NCBI GenBank assembly: GCA_016873455.1
Contig: VGXE01000018.1
Location: 1-35,619 of the forward strand
DNA: 35,619 nt
From: Nitrospira sp.
GTDB lineage: Bacteria > Nitrospirota > Nitrospiria > Nitrospirales > Nitrospiraceae
Reading direction: 5' to 3'
Shown: in pieces, positions 7,912-15,390 of the stretch
Numbering within the stretch: the first letter of the stretch is position 1
How the letters are laid out: the number at the start of each line of letters is the position of its first letter
Notes under the pieces: model-generated
The model's database searches: none
Seen by the model: only the letters and a program-made list of their open reading frames with translations
What the model was told of the DNA's origin: nothing
Translations under genes and position numbers: made by a program

Positions 7912-9234
7912 CTATCCCTGGATCACTGCGTGGCGGTAGACAAAATCCAGCGCCTTGTCCGCCAAGATCTTTATGCGCAGTTTTTCAATCGACTCCTGGC
8001 CGCCCGCCTGGATCATTTTCACAAGATCGCCTACCGGCATGCGGAGCTCCGAAGCCAGTTTCGCCACTTCCTGGTTCAAGTCTTCTTGACTGACGGACAG
8101 GCCTTCCTTTTCCGCAACCGCTTCGAGAATCAGTCCCACTTTCACACGGCGGCTCGCCGCGCCTCGATGCTCTTCCCGAAGCTGCGTGACGGCTTCCCCA
8201 GCGGCTGAGGAAGACGGATCAAGGCCCTGACCTCGCTGCCGCTCTTGGAGTTTTTGCCGGACGATGGTTTCAAGCTCTTGCTCGACCAGCGTTTCGGGAA
8301 GGTCGAAATGGTAGGTGTCGGCCAGGCGCGAGAGGATGGTGTCTTTATACGACTCCTCGATGTCCCGCTTGAGGGCCTGTTCCATTTGGCCTCGCAGCTT
8401 GTCTTTCAATTCCTGGAGCGAGGCATAGGCGCCGCAGTCCTTGGCGAACTCGTCGTCAAGCGCGGGCAGTGTCTTCTGTTTCACCGCCGTGATGTTCAGG
8501 CGGAATTGGACAGTTTTGCCGGCGACTCGAGAGTCAGGATGGCCGGGTGGATAGGGTTGGGCGATCTCAACGAGGTCCCCTTCTTTCTTGCCGGCCAAGT
8601 GCGCATCGATGTCGATTCCCAACAAGGCGGTCTTCGATCCGATTCTGTGAAGATGACCTTCTTTTTTGGTGCCCTCGAGTGGCGTCTGGTCCAAGTATCC
8701 TTCCAAGGACACGACGGCGAAATCGTTTTCGGCGAGGGCGGTTCCGGCCGGGGCCGCGTCCAATTGGGCATGTTGCTCGCGCAAGACGTCCAACGCTCGG
8801 TCCATCTGCTCCTCGGACACTGTCCGCTTGTCCTGCTTGAGCGAGATGGGGTTGGGCGCTTTATAATCGCGCAGTTCTATCGTCGGCTTGATTTCAACGG
8901 TTGCGGTGAAGGTAAAGGGTTCATCTCTCTTGATCTTGACGCGGTCGAGGGGCGGAATGTCCACGACGACGGGGCTGATCCCTGCCTCTTTCACGGCCCG
9001 TTCATAATAGTCCGGGACGAGTCCTCGGATCACGTCTTCTTCCACGGCTTTGGCATAGCGCTTTTCCAAAATGGCCAGTGGGGCTTTGCCTGGGCGAAAT
9101 CCTGGGATCCGAACCTGGCGATTTAACTCGACATAGGCTTTGGAAAATCGCTGTGTCACTTCATCAGCGGGTACCTCGATTTTCAGAGCCCGTTTCATGG
9201 GGCCCAGTTCCGTCATCTCCATCTTCATCGTCAT
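7912..9234 (-). CDS. tig: Trigger factor, ribosome-associated chaperone and prolyl isomerase
   Basis: A 440-residue protein with the three trigger-factor domains. The N-terminal ribosome-docking domain has the signature GFRPGKAP (45-52). An FKBP-like PPIase domain sits at about 165-250 ([20 protein letters not shown], then [20 protein letters not shown]). A long helical C-terminal cradle ends at 440. It holds nascent chains as they leave the ribosome. It is the first gene of tig-clpP-clpX, an arrangement known from many bacteria. Several Met codons lie close together at the start (1, 3, 5, 7); AAGGA upstream fits the first. A stem-loop separates it from tRNA-Leu. Confidence 0.96.
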   Translation of the reverse strand: MTMKMEMTELGPMKRALKIEVPADEVTQRFSKAYVELNRQVRIPGFRPGKAPLAILEKRYAKAVEEDVIRGLVPDYYERAVKEAGISPVVVDIPPLDRVKIKRDEPFTFTATVEIKPTIELRDYKAPNPISLKQDKRTVSEEQMDRALDVLREQHAQLDAAPAGTALAENDFAVVSLEGYLDQTPLEGTKKEGHLHRIGSKTALLGIDIDAHLAGKKEGDLVEIAQPYPPGHPDSRVAGKTVQFRLNITAVKQKTLPALDDEFAKDCGAYASLQELKDKLRGQMEQALKRDIEESYKDTILSRLADTYHFDLPETLVEQELETIVRQKLQERQRGQGLDPSSSAAGEAVTQLREEHRGAASRRVKVGLILEAVAEKEGLSVSQEDLNQEVAKLASELRMPVGDLVKMIQAGGQESIEKLRIKILADKALDFVYRHAVIQG

Positions 9235-9250
9235 CTAAACCGGCGTCCTT

Positions 9251-9274
9251 TTTTTAAAAGCCAGGCGGCTGGCT
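9251..9274 (-). terminator. Rho-independent terminator after tRNA-Leu
   Basis: Read on the minus strand, AGCCAG-CCGC-CTGGCT forms a 6-bp stem with a 4-nt loop and is followed by TTTT and then an A-run. It lies 17 bp past the CCA of tRNA-Leu and just before the tig ribosome binding site. It would end the tRNA transcript or reduce read-through into tig. Confidence 0.55.
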
Positions 9275-9290
9275 ACGGTGTCGTGCATCG

Positions 9291-9373
9291 TGGTGCGAGA
9301 GGGGGGACTTGAACCCCCACGGTTACCCACGAGATCCTAAGTCTCGCGCGTCTGCCAGTTCCGCCACTCTCGC
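9291..9373 (-). tRNA. tRNA-Leu (anticodon UAG)
   Basis: The minus strand folds into a complete class II tRNA. The acceptor stem is GCGAGAG/CTCTCGC and the D-arm contains GGCGGAACTGGCAGACGC. The anticodon stem CGAGA/TCTCG has loop CTTAGGA, so the anticodon is TAG. A short variable arm and a T-arm GGGGG-TTCAAGT-CCCCC follow, then discriminator A and an encoded CCA. It reads CUA and, with wobble, other CUN leucine codons. Confidence 0.95.
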
Positions 9374-9443
9374 ACAAGTGAGCATCACTGCAGAGCTTCT
9401 CGGCAGCATCTCGAACCGGAAACCCACGCGATGTTGTACTGCG

Positions 9444-9473
9444 GTTGTACCGTTGGATGTATCCAAGTGTCAA
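9444..9473 (-). promoter_or_regulatory. Probable promoter of tRNA-Leu
   Basis: On the minus strand, TTGACA (9473-9468) and TACAAC (9449-9444) are spaced by 18 bp. The start would be about 65 bp before the tRNA 5' end. The -35 is perfect and the -10 is weak. Confidence 0.4.
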
Positions 9474-9563
9474 CCCATACGATCGAGGAAGTGGAGTATC
9501 ATCCAATGGTCCCCATTACTTGTAGAATCGGCTGGATTCTTCAATACATTGCTCCTGTTTACC

Positions 9564-9592
9564 TTGCCGGTCACCAGGGCACATGCTAAGAT
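9564..9592 (+). promoter_or_regulatory. Probable promoter of tRNA-Ser
   Basis: TTGCCG (9564-9569) and TAAGAT (9587-9592) are separated by 17 bp and lie about 25 bp upstream of the mature tRNA 5' end. The position and spacing suit a stable-RNA promoter. Confidence 0.4.
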
Positions 9593-9617
9593 GCCGCCTC
9601 TTTGAGGGCCCTGGCGC

Positions 9618-9707
<90 letters not shown>

Positions 9708-9709
9708 CC

Positions 9710-9764
9710 ATGTGCCGTGGCACATAGTGGCGAGATCTCGCCATGTACATGGCGGATCCGCCAT
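9710..9764. repeat. Cluster of three consecutive palindromes
   Basis: Three stem-forming palindromes stand almost end to end after tRNA-Ser. The first is ATGTGCCGTGGCACAT (9710-9725, one central mismatch pair). The second is TGGCGAGATCTCGCCA (9728-9743, perfect, 16 bp). The third is ATGGCGGATCCGCCAT (9749-9764, perfect, 16 bp). The arms of the last two also make a small palindrome between them (CCATGTACATGG, 9741-9752). They share a TGGC theme. No U-run follows, so they are not ordinary terminators. An extragenic palindromic element of the REP/BIME kind is the best description. Confidence 0.6.
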
Positions 9765-9770
9765 ACAGAA

Positions 9771-9906
9771 GTGCTGAGCAACGAGTGCTGAGGACTGAGA
9801 AAGAACCCGGCAGTGGGAACTGAGAGCCGAGCATCAGATAGAAGAATCATGGATCCTGCTTACACCGAGCCATCGTCAACTCAGTCCTGAGGACTCAGTA
9901 CTCAGC
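9771..9906. repeat. Inverted pair of 7-bp-unit repeats (CTCAG type)
   Basis: The left arm (about 9771-9798) is built of 7-bp units: GTGCTGA, GCAACGA, GTGCTGA, GGACTGA. The right arm (9879-9906) reads ACTCAGT, CCTGAGG, ACTCAGT, ACTCAGC, which is the reverse complement of the same theme. The two arms flank about 80 bp and can pair. The stretch lies between tRNA-Ser and the SRP RNA gene and holds no credible gene. Confidence 0.6.
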
Positions 9907-9917
9907 ATGTAGAACAA

Positions 9918-10018
9918 GGGGCTGGGCCCTGTGCGACAGAACCCTGTGAACCCCGCCAGGTCCGGAAGGAAGCAACGGTAAGCGGTCAGTTCTGTGTGCC
10001 GCAGGATCACCTGGCCCC
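9918..10018 (+). ncRNA. ffs: Signal recognition particle RNA, small bacterial (4.5S) type
   Basis: About 100 nt that fold into one long hairpin. It contains the invariant SRP domain IV: GTGAACCCCGCCAGG at the left, the GGAAG tetraloop region at TCCGGAAGGAAGCAACGG, and the A-rich asymmetric loop GTAAGC. The outer stem pairs GGGGC at 9918 with GCCCC ending at 10018. It binds Ffh (SRP54) and targets nascent membrane proteins to FtsY. It has no Alu domain, so it is the short type. The exact ends are estimated from pairing. Confidence 0.93.
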
Positions 10019-10035
10019 GCTCTTCTCTTGAGAGA

Positions 10036-10116
10036 AATGTTGAGTGTTGAATGTGAAATGTTGAATTGTGTCGGTTATTGTCATTCAAAATCTACCATTC
10101 ATCATTCAACATTCGG
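10036..10116. repeat. Inverted pair of 7-bp-unit repeats (TTGAATG type) in the dnaX leader
   Basis: The left arm reads in 7-bp steps AATGTTG, AGTGTTG, AATGTGA, AATGTTG, AATTGTG (10036-10070). The right arm reads CATTCAA, AATCTAC, CATTCAT, CATTCAA, CATTCGG (10082-10116), the reverse complement of the same theme. The loop is only about 11 bp, so the RNA would form a long hairpin that ends just at the GGAG in front of the dnaX start. Confidence 0.65.
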
Positions 10117-10128
10117 AGTGTAACGACG

Positions 10129-11802
10129 TTGGATTATCAAGTCTCCGCCCGTAAATACCGTCCCGGCACGTTTGATGATGTGATCGGTCAGCCGCATGTC
10201 GTGCAGACCCTGATGAATGCGGTGTCGACGAAGCGCATCGCCCACGCCTACTTGTTTTCCGGTACTCGCGGGGTCGGGAAAACAACGGTCGCGCGCATTC
10301 TTGCCAAGGCCTTGAACTGCGAGCAGGGGCCCACAGGGCGGCCCTGTAACGTTTGTGCCAATTGCCAGGAAATCGCTCAGGGCAATGCCGTGGACGTTGT
10401 GGAAATCGACGGTGCCTCCAACACCAGCGTGGACGATGTGCGCGAGATCCGTGAGAACATCAAGTTCACTCCGTTTCGTGGCCACTATCGCGTGTACATC
10501 ATCGACGAAGTGCACATGCTGTCGAACTCGGCGTTCAACGCCTTGTTGAAGACGCTTGAAGAACCGCCCGCGCACGTCGTCTTCATTTTCGCGACGACGG
10601 AGATCCACAAGATTCCGGCGACGATTGTGTCACGATGCCAGCATTACAACTTCCGCCGGATTGCGCGGACGGAGATCGTTGAGCGGCTCCGTCATGTGGC
10701 TTCGCAGGATCATCTCGTGATGGAGGAGCGGAGCTTTCTTGCGTTGGCCCGAGCGAGCGAAGGCAGTATGCGGGATGCGTTGAGTCTGCTCGATCAGGTT
10801 GTAGCTTTCGGTGGCAGGACCATCAGTCATCCGGATCTTGAAGCGCTGCTTGGCGCTGTGCCGCAAGAACTGGTACAGGGGCTTATCCAGGCCGTGATGG
10901 TCCAAAACAGTCCCGCGGCGCTCAGGGTCTTGGCGAACGTGACGGATCAAGGACATGACGTGCGGGCGTTCTGCGCCGAGATCGTCGAGCACGTCCGAAA
11001 TCTCCTGGTGGCGGCCGTGGTTCCGCCGGCTGGGTTGCGCGCGCTGATCGAATCCTCCGAAGAAGATCTGGTGCAATTGGCGACGGATGCCACTACGCTG
11101 ACGCCGGAACAGCTTCAAGAATTGATGGGCATCTTCACGCAGGCCGAAGACTCGTTGCGGTTCAGCGCCCATCCGCGCTTTGTCATGGAAACCGCGGCAA
11201 TTCGGGCGACACGGCTCGTGCGCCAACAGGAAAGCAGCCCGGCCCGGCCTCTTCAGCCGGCGTCGGCTCCTTCGAATCCGAAATCCTCTCCCCCTCCGTT
11301 ACCCATCAAGACCGAAGCAGCCGGTTCTTCTCCCGCTGCCCAGGCTGCTCCCATTCCGGCGACGCCCCAGCAACCGAATCGGCGGTCGGCTTTGAATTGG
11401 GACGCGGTTCAAGATCACGTGGCTGCCACACTTCCGAATATTGCCCCGTTTCTGGAGGCTGGCCGGTTCATAGGCATGGAGGGCAATCTTGTGACGATTG
11501 GGTTTGCCAAACAAGCCACCTTGGCTCGAACGAGGCTGGAGAAGGAAGAGCATCTGCTCGCCTTGGCAAAAATCTGTCAGGAGGAATCAGGACAGCCGGT
11601 CCGTATTCGCATCGTCGAATTGTCCGAGACGGATCCACCGGGTCCGACCATGGCCCAAGTGCGGGCGGCCAAAGAACAGGACCAGCGGCTGGTATTGTTT
11701 CAGCAAGCGCGGGCGAATCCCACGGTGAAGCGCGCGCTTGAGATCTTCGGCGCGGAGTTGGCCGAGGTTCGTCGTGTAGCTCAGAAGGAGGCGACCGAAT
11801 GA
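10129..11802 (+). CDS. dnaX: DNA polymerase III subunit gamma/tau
   Basis: A 557-residue AAA+ clamp-loader protein when started at the TTG at 10129, which gives the family start MDYQVSARKYRPGTFDDVIGQ. GGAG lies 10 bases upstream. The frame is open further back, but only through a noncoding repeat. Walker A is GTRGVGKT (45-52), the zinc module has Cys64, Cys73, Cys76 and Cys79, and the DEVHM box follows. Domain III runs to about 365. Then comes a Pro/Ser-rich linker (about 370-430) and a C-terminal domain (about 435-557). The protein loads the beta sliding clamp and joins the polymerase cores. It overlaps ybaB by 4 bp. Confidence 0.95.
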   Translation: MDYQVSARKYRPGTFDDVIGQPHVVQTLMNAVSTKRIAHAYLFSGTRGVGKTTVARILAKALNCEQGPTGRPCNVCANCQEIAQGNAVDVVEIDGASNTSVDDVREIRENIKFTPFRGHYRVYIIDEVHMLSNSAFNALLKTLEEPPAHVVFIFATTEIHKIPATIVSRCQHYNFRRIARTEIVERLRHVASQDHLVMEERSFLALARASEGSMRDALSLLDQVVAFGGRTISHPDLEALLGAVPQELVQGLIQAVMVQNSPAALRVLANVTDQGHDVRAFCAEIVEHVRNLLVAAVVPPAGLRALIESSEEDLVQLATDATTLTPEQLQELMGIFTQAEDSLRFSAHPRFVMETAAIRATRLVRQQESSPARPLQPASAPSNPKSSPPPLPIKTEAAGSSPAAQAAPIPATPQQPNRRSALNWDAVQDHVAATLPNIAPFLEAGRFIGMEGNLVTIGFAKQATLARTRLEKEEHLLALAKICQEESGQPVRIRIVELSETDPPGPTMAQVRAAKEQDQRLVLFQQARANPTVKRALEIFGAELAEVRRVAQKEATE

Positions 11803-12122
11803 AAAATCCCTTCGGCAATATGAACAACATTCTCAAACAGGCCCAGGCCATGCAGGAACAGATGGCCCGGATTCAAGAGCAAGCGGCGTCCAAGACCGCG
11901 ACCGGGACATCCGGTGGCGGCATTGTCACCGTCACGGCAAACGGTGCCATGCAGGTCGTCAGCGTGGTCGTCGATCCGGAGGTCGTCAAAAGCGGCGATG
12001 TCGACATGCTTCAGGATCTGCTTGTCGCGGCGACCAATGAGGCACTGAGAAAGGCCAAGGACCTGATGGAAAGCGAAATGAAAGCCTTGACCGGCGGGAT
12101 GAAAATCCCGGGCCTCTTTTAA
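11799..12122 (+). CDS. YbaB/EbfC-family nucleoid-associated protein
   Basis: A 107-residue protein that begins MKNPFGNMNNILKQAQAMQEQMARIQEQ, the usual amphipathic N-terminal helix. The beta-sheet core GGIVTVTANGAMQVVSVVVDPEVV follows, then the C-terminal helix with LVAATNEALRKAKDLMESEM. The family forms dimers that bind DNA. The gene lies between dnaX and recR in very many bacteria, as here (start overlaps the dnaX stop as ATGA, recR begins 2 bp after its stop). A role in nucleoid structure or in recombination repair with RecR is the usual proposal. Confidence 0.93.
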   Translation: MKNPFGNMNNILKQAQAMQEQMARIQEQAASKTATGTSGGGIVTVTANGAMQVVSVVVDPEVVKSGDVDMLQDLLVAATNEALRKAKDLMESEMKALTGGMKIPGLF

Positions 12123-12124
12123 CG

Positions 12125-12727
12125 ATGGCGGTTGATCAACAGGGATTGCTGGCGAGGCTGATCAAGGAATTGGTTCGTCTTCCCGGAGTCGGTCAAAAGA
12201 GCGCGCAGCGGTTGGCCTTTCATCTGCTGAAGGCCGAACGAGAGGACGCCTTGCGCCTCGCCGATGCGATCAGAGCGGTGAAAGATGGACTGGCATTCTG
12301 CCGGCAATGCCGCAATATCGCCGAAGGAGACTTGTGCGAGTTTTGTCTCGATCCCAAGCGAGACCGCGCGAAGATCCTCGTGGTTGAAGAGCCGAGTACG
12401 CTCTATGCCGTGGAACGGGCCGGCGCCTATCGCGGGCTCTACCACGTCTTGTTGGGCGCGCTGTCCCCGCTCGATGGCGTGGGCCCCGGGGACATCCGAG
12501 CGGACGAGCTCGTCGATCGTGTGAAACTGGGTGGTGTGGACGAAGTCATTCTTGCGACCAACCCCACGATCGAAGGCGAAGCGACCGCGATCTATCTCAC
12601 CAGACTTCTCAAACCTTTCGGCGTGCGAGTTTCTCGCATCGCCTATGGGATTCCCGTCGGAATGGACATCGAGTATGCGGACGAAGTGACGCTGCTCAAA
12701 TCCATTGAGGGACGGCGGGATTTGTAG
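12125..12727 (+). CDS. recR: Recombination mediator protein RecR
   Basis: A 200-residue protein of normal length. A helix-hairpin-helix opens it (LIKELVRLPGVGQKSAQRL). The zinc finger has Cys59, Cys62, Cys71 and Cys74 (FCRQC, LCEFC). A Toprim domain follows (ILVVEEPSTLYAVERAG, ending in the LGALSPLDGVGP loop), and the C-terminal Walker B-like strand and helix close it. RecR with RecO and RecF helps load RecA on SSB-coated DNA. It is the third gene of dnaX-ybaB-recR. Confidence 0.97.
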   Translation: MAVDQQGLLARLIKELVRLPGVGQKSAQRLAFHLLKAEREDALRLADAIRAVKDGLAFCRQCRNIAEGDLCEFCLDPKRDRAKILVVEEPSTLYAVERAGAYRGLYHVLLGALSPLDGVGPGDIRADELVDRVKLGGVDEVILATNPTIEGEATAIYLTRLLKPFGVRVSRIAYGIPVGMDIEYADEVTLLKSIEGRRDL

Positions 12728-12747
12728 GCCAGAGGGGTCCCTGCCCG

Positions 12748-12777
12748 TTGACCCTTTCTTAATCAGCCTGCTATATT
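12748..12777 (+). promoter_or_regulatory. Sigma-70-type promoter for the DksA-like gene
   Basis: TTGACC (12748-12753) and TATATT (12772-12777) are 18 bp apart, just after the recR stop. The predicted start near 12784 leaves a 25-nt leader before the ATG at 12810. Confidence 0.55.
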
Positions 12778-12809
12778 TTTACCGGACACTCCACAATGCA
12801 AGGGTGGCT

Positions 12810-13259
12810 ATGAAAGCTCGTTCCACCGCCAAACGTGTTCCCGCAAAATCCTCCTCGCGCTTGGCCGCCACGCGATCCGGCGGCAAGAAGAAGCAATCCG
12901 GGGCCGCGCCGGCGAAATACCCGGACATCCGCCGCGATCTCGAGCGCCAACGCGCGGCGATTCTCGATGAAGCGGGAGAGGTTCTCACGAACCGATCCGG
13001 TCACGAAGCGTTTCCCGATGTCAGCGATCAAGCGTCGGCCGAGGTGGACCAGAATTTTTCCATGCGGATCCGGGATCGCGAGCGGAAACTGTTGAAGAAG
13101 ATCGATGAGGCGCTGGATCGGATGACTGCCTCAACGTACGGAATCTGCGAGGCTTGTGAAGGGGAGATTCCCTATAAGCGGCTCAAAGCTCGCCCGGTCA
13201 CGACTCTCTGCATCGAGTGTAAAACTGCCCAAGAAGAAGAAGAGCAGGCCCGCCGATAA
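12810..13259 (+). CDS. DksA/TraR-family C4-type zinc-finger protein
   Basis: A 149-residue protein. A basic, low-complexity N-terminus (1-36) is followed by a helical hairpin (about 38-105, RRDLERQRAAILDEAGEVL then RDRERKLLKKIDEALDRM). The zinc finger has Cys113, Cys116, Cys134 and Cys137 (GICEAC, LCIEC). DksA-type proteins enter the RNA polymerase secondary channel and, with ppGpp, adjust rRNA and amino-acid promoters. Residues at the coil tip include Asp70, Asp73 and Asp80, which is compatible with that role. The ATG at 12810 is preferred over an upstream open stretch because AAGGG lies 5 bases before it and the upstream codons cover a promoter. Confidence 0.85.
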   Translation: MKARSTAKRVPAKSSSRLAATRSGGKKKQSGAAPAKYPDIRRDLERQRAAILDEAGEVLTNRSGHEAFPDVSDQASAEVDQNFSMRIRDRERKLLKKIDEALDRMTASTYGICEACEGEIPYKRLKARPVTTLCIECKTAQEEEEQARR

Positions 13260-13277
13260 GGTTTTCCTCATCTCGCC

Positions 13278-14429
13278 TTACTGTTTCAGGTTCTTGATCC
13301 GTTCGCGTGCCTGGGCCGCCCGCGTGTCTTCCTCGGGGTTGCCTTCCACCAGGGCCAAGTACGTTTCATATTCTGCCACTGCGCGTTTGGGATTGGTCTG
13401 CTCGATCGCTTCCGCCAGATTATAGCGGGCTACGGCATAGTTGGGGCGCAGCGTGACGGCCCGTTCAAAGACTCCTACGGCGGCGGCTTTGTCGCCGAGT
13501 TTGAGGTGAACGGTGCCGACGTTATTGAGGACTTCAGGAATGTTGGGCCTGATCGAGAGGGATTGCAGCATCTCAGTTTTCGCGTTCTCAAACTGTCCCT
13601 TGGCTGCCCACGAAAGACCCAATTTGTGATGGGCCTCAGCCAGCCACACTTTGTTTGTGAACCCGCTGGCGATGGCTCTTTGATAGGCATCAGCCGCGGC
13701 GTCATAGTTCTTGTTGCCGCAGTACGCCAGCTGGGCGGTTTGCCCACGGGCGAATTGCTGCAGCGATGTGAACGGTTCCTTGTCCTCACTTCCTTGACTC
13801 TCGATGTTCGGTCCGTTTTTCCCAGTGTTCGCGCTTCTGAGTCGATCGAGAAACTCTTTGCGATACGGAGAGAACAGCCGCACATACGGGTCAATGGTAA
13901 ATGAGGCTTGCAGGAGGATCGGGTGTTTGGGTGAGCCAGTCACTAAGTATTGCGTGGTCGTCTTCTCATCTCCGGTCTCGTAGAGGGCGCTGGCATCCAT
14001 GGTCGTTTTCGTTTCCAGTTGAGAGATATTCAGATAAAACTCCAGCGATGGTTTCAGTCGAGAGAGGGTGTCGCGAAGGACAGGGTAGGGATCAAGCGGT
14101 AACCCTTTGGGAAAAGTGAAAAGGGCACCGATGAGCAGTCCATCTTCATCGAAAAAGTACGACCCTTCTCCATGAGAGGTACTCTTGGCCTGAGACACCA
14201 GGATTTCTTGCCCGCTCCCCCAGGCGCTCGTCTGGTAGGTGGCGGGAGCCTGTTTTTTTATGAAGTCTGCTTTGCGATCGCAGAGTGCGGCTGATTTGAG
14301 CAAGACGAGATCGCTTGCAGAAGGAGGAAGACTGGGGCGAACGGAATCGGCCTTCTGGCCGCAACCGCTTATGACGCCGATCGCGAGTACGAACCCAAGG
14401 AGAACCCTACGATCGATCGCGATTCCCAT
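13278..14429 (-). CDS. Lipoprotein with tetratricopeptide repeats
   Basis: A 383-residue envelope protein. It starts MGIAIDRRVLLGFVLAIGVISGCGQ, a lipoprotein signal with lipobox ISGC (Cys23). Residues 30-215 form a domain I do not recognise. At about 235-380 there are TPR units: YDAAADAYQRAIASGF, AEAHHKLGLSWAAKGQFENAKTEMLQ, PEVLNNVGTVHLKLGDKAAAVGVFERA, YAVARYNLAEAIEQTNPKRAVAEYE. TPRs mediate protein contacts. An in-frame start 14 codons upstream is less likely because GGAAGAG lies just before the ATG at 14429. It converges with the DksA-like gene (18 bp apart). Confidence 0.75.
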   Translation of the reverse strand: MGIAIDRRVLLGFVLAIGVISGCGQKADSVRPSLPPSASDLVLLKSAALCDRKADFIKKQAPATYQTSAWGSGQEILVSQAKSTSHGEGSYFFDEDGLLIGALFTFPKGLPLDPYPVLRDTLSRLKPSLEFYLNISQLETKTTMDASALYETGDEKTTTQYLVTGSPKHPILLQASFTIDPYVRLFSPYRKEFLDRLRSANTGKNGPNIESQGSEDKEPFTSLQQFARGQTAQLAYCGNKNYDAAADAYQRAIASGFTNKVWLAEAHHKLGLSWAAKGQFENAKTEMLQSLSIRPNIPEVLNNVGTVHLKLGDKAAAVGVFERAVTLRPNYAVARYNLAEAIEQTNPKRAVAEYETYLALVEGNPEEDTRAAQARERIKNLKQ

Positions 14430-14493
14430 GAAGACTCTTCCCGGAATAGAAGGCTGGTCCGAACCATACACGATTTAGAGGAATGAGGCGAAC

Positions 14494-14532
14494 GGGAAAA
14501 CGAGAGGCCTGCGTCCTGGAAAGGCGCAGGCC
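14494..14532 (-). terminator. Rho-independent terminator of the small lipoprotein gene
   Basis: On the minus strand, GGCCTGCG pairs perfectly with CGCAGGCC (8 bp, 11-nt loop) and is followed by TCTCGTTTTCCC. It lies 26 bp beyond the stop of the lipoprotein gene at 14559. Confidence 0.6.
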
Positions 14533-14558
14533 CCCGCATGCGGATAGAATGGCTTCAC

Positions 14559-14897
14559 TTAGCGGCGTTGTGCGTCCAGCATATTGTCTTCAGCCGTGTA
14601 GCCGAAGAGATAGGGAATGCTGCCGCCAAGCTTATAGGCCGGCCGATTGAGGCCATAGTCGAAGCCGTGGCCAATCGGGTGCGAGATGAATCCAATCCAG
14701 CGAAGTGGATGGTCATTGACGGCTGATCCGGCGGCTGGGTCTGAATAGACCAATGCGGTGCTATCCAGAATGTTGTAGATACTTGTCGGGGGCATATACT
14801 CCCTGTCCTCCGCAGCCTGTTGAGCTGGTGTTGCACAACCTGAGGCAACCATAGCTAGCATCGCGATACCAAGAGCCCACGACGGTGCTGTCATCAT
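14559..14897 (-). CDS. Small lipoprotein of unknown function
   Basis: A 112-residue protein with a lipoprotein signal: MMTAPSWALGIAMLAMVASGCATP, with lipobox ASGC (Cys21). The mature part contains YNILDSTALVYSDPAAG and a Gly/Pro-rich block WIGFISHPIGHGFDYGLNRPAYKLGG. I do not know the family. GAGG stands 4 bases before the first ATG and 7 before the second, so the second Met (14894) may be the true start. It is a single gene with its own terminator. Confidence 0.65.
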   Translation of the reverse strand: MMTAPSWALGIAMLAMVASGCATPAQQAAEDREYMPPTSIYNILDSTALVYSDPAAGSAVNDHPLRWIGFISHPIGHGFDYGLNRPAYKLGGSIPYLFGYTAEDNMLDAQRR

Positions 14898-15071
14898 ATT
14901 ACCTCGCTTGTTTCAGTCCAATGCCGAATGGTCAGTTGAGGGTTCGTAAAATCTAGAGGAAGTGTAGCCGACAACCCCTGGTCTGTCCAGGATTCCGGCG
15001 GATTTGTCTCATTCAGAAAAATCGCCGTCTTACGAGCGTTGTGCAGGCAGGATTCTGAAGGAAGAAAAGGA

Positions 15072-15146
15072 TGGTGGGCGATACAGGTATCGAACCTGTG
15101 GCCTCTTCCGTGTGAAGGAAGCGCTCTACCACTGAGCTAATCGCCC
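15072..15146 (-). tRNA. tRNA-Val (anticodon CAC)
   Basis: A 75-nt class I tRNA on the minus strand. The acceptor stem is GGGCGAT/ATCGCCC and the D-arm is TAGCTCAGTGGTAGAGCG. The anticodon stem CTTCC/GGAAG has loop TTCACAC, so the anticodon is CAC. The T-arm is CAGG-TTCGATA-CCTG. Discriminator A and an encoded CCA follow. It reads GUG. Confidence 0.95.
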
Positions 15147-15156
15147 AACGTGCCGG

Positions 15157-15186
15157 AGTCTAGCATGGGCTTTCGGCGGGGTTCAA
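15157..15186 (-). promoter_or_regulatory. Promoter of tRNA-Val
   Basis: On the minus strand, TTGAAC (15186-15181) and TAGACT (15162-15157) are 18 bp apart. The -10 ends 10 bp before the tRNA 5' end, so the primary transcript would have almost no leader. Confidence 0.5.
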
Positions 15187-15203
15187 TCATGTGAAGCTCA
15201 AGG

Positions 15204-15282
15204 GAATGTTTAATGCTGAATGGTGAATGTTGACTTGTCGGAGCCAAAATCGTGAACTTCATCGGTCAACATTCACAATTCT
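15204..15282. repeat. Inverted pair of 7-bp-unit repeats (TTGAATG type) upstream of trmFO
   Basis: The left arm reads GAATGTT, TAATGCT, GAATGGT, GAATGTT, GACTTGT (15204-15238). The right arm, to about 15282, carries the reverse complement theme (AACTTCA, TCGGTCA, ACATTCA, CAATTCT). It is the same family as the repeat in front of dnaX. It lies between the tRNA-Val promoter and the trmFO promoter. Confidence 0.6.
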
Positions 15283-15329
15283 GTCGCCACGCGCCAGATT
15301 GCTTCGAGCAGGAAATGCGGCGGTCCGCC

Positions 15330-15359
15330 TTGACTTCCCTAAAACACGGTTTCTAGAAT
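15330..15359 (+). promoter_or_regulatory. Sigma-70-type promoter for trmFO-xerC-hslVU
   Basis: TTGACT (15330-15335) and TAGAAT (15354-15359) are 18 bp apart. Transcription would begin near 15366, about 25 bp before the trmFO ATG at 15391. An earlier in-frame ATG at 15358 overlaps the -10 and so would not be in the mRNA. Confidence 0.6.
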
Positions 15360-15390
15360 GAGCCCTTTCCTCGCAAGGAGTGCCGGTTAC

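Noticed and set aside
9771-10116. CRISPR-like array
   Set aside because: The repeats are 7-bp units, directly adjacent, degenerate and arranged as inverted arms; there are no spacers and no cas genes.
10129-11802. Programmed frameshift in dnaX for a separate gamma product
   Set aside because: I saw no A-rich slippery heptamer; the longest A-run noticed is five (near 11570) and no adjacent Shine-Dalgarno-like stimulator was evident.
15358-15390. Earlier in-frame ATG for trmFO
   Set aside because: It lies within the -10 box of the likely promoter; the ATG at 15391 has AAGGAG upstream and matches the family's start.
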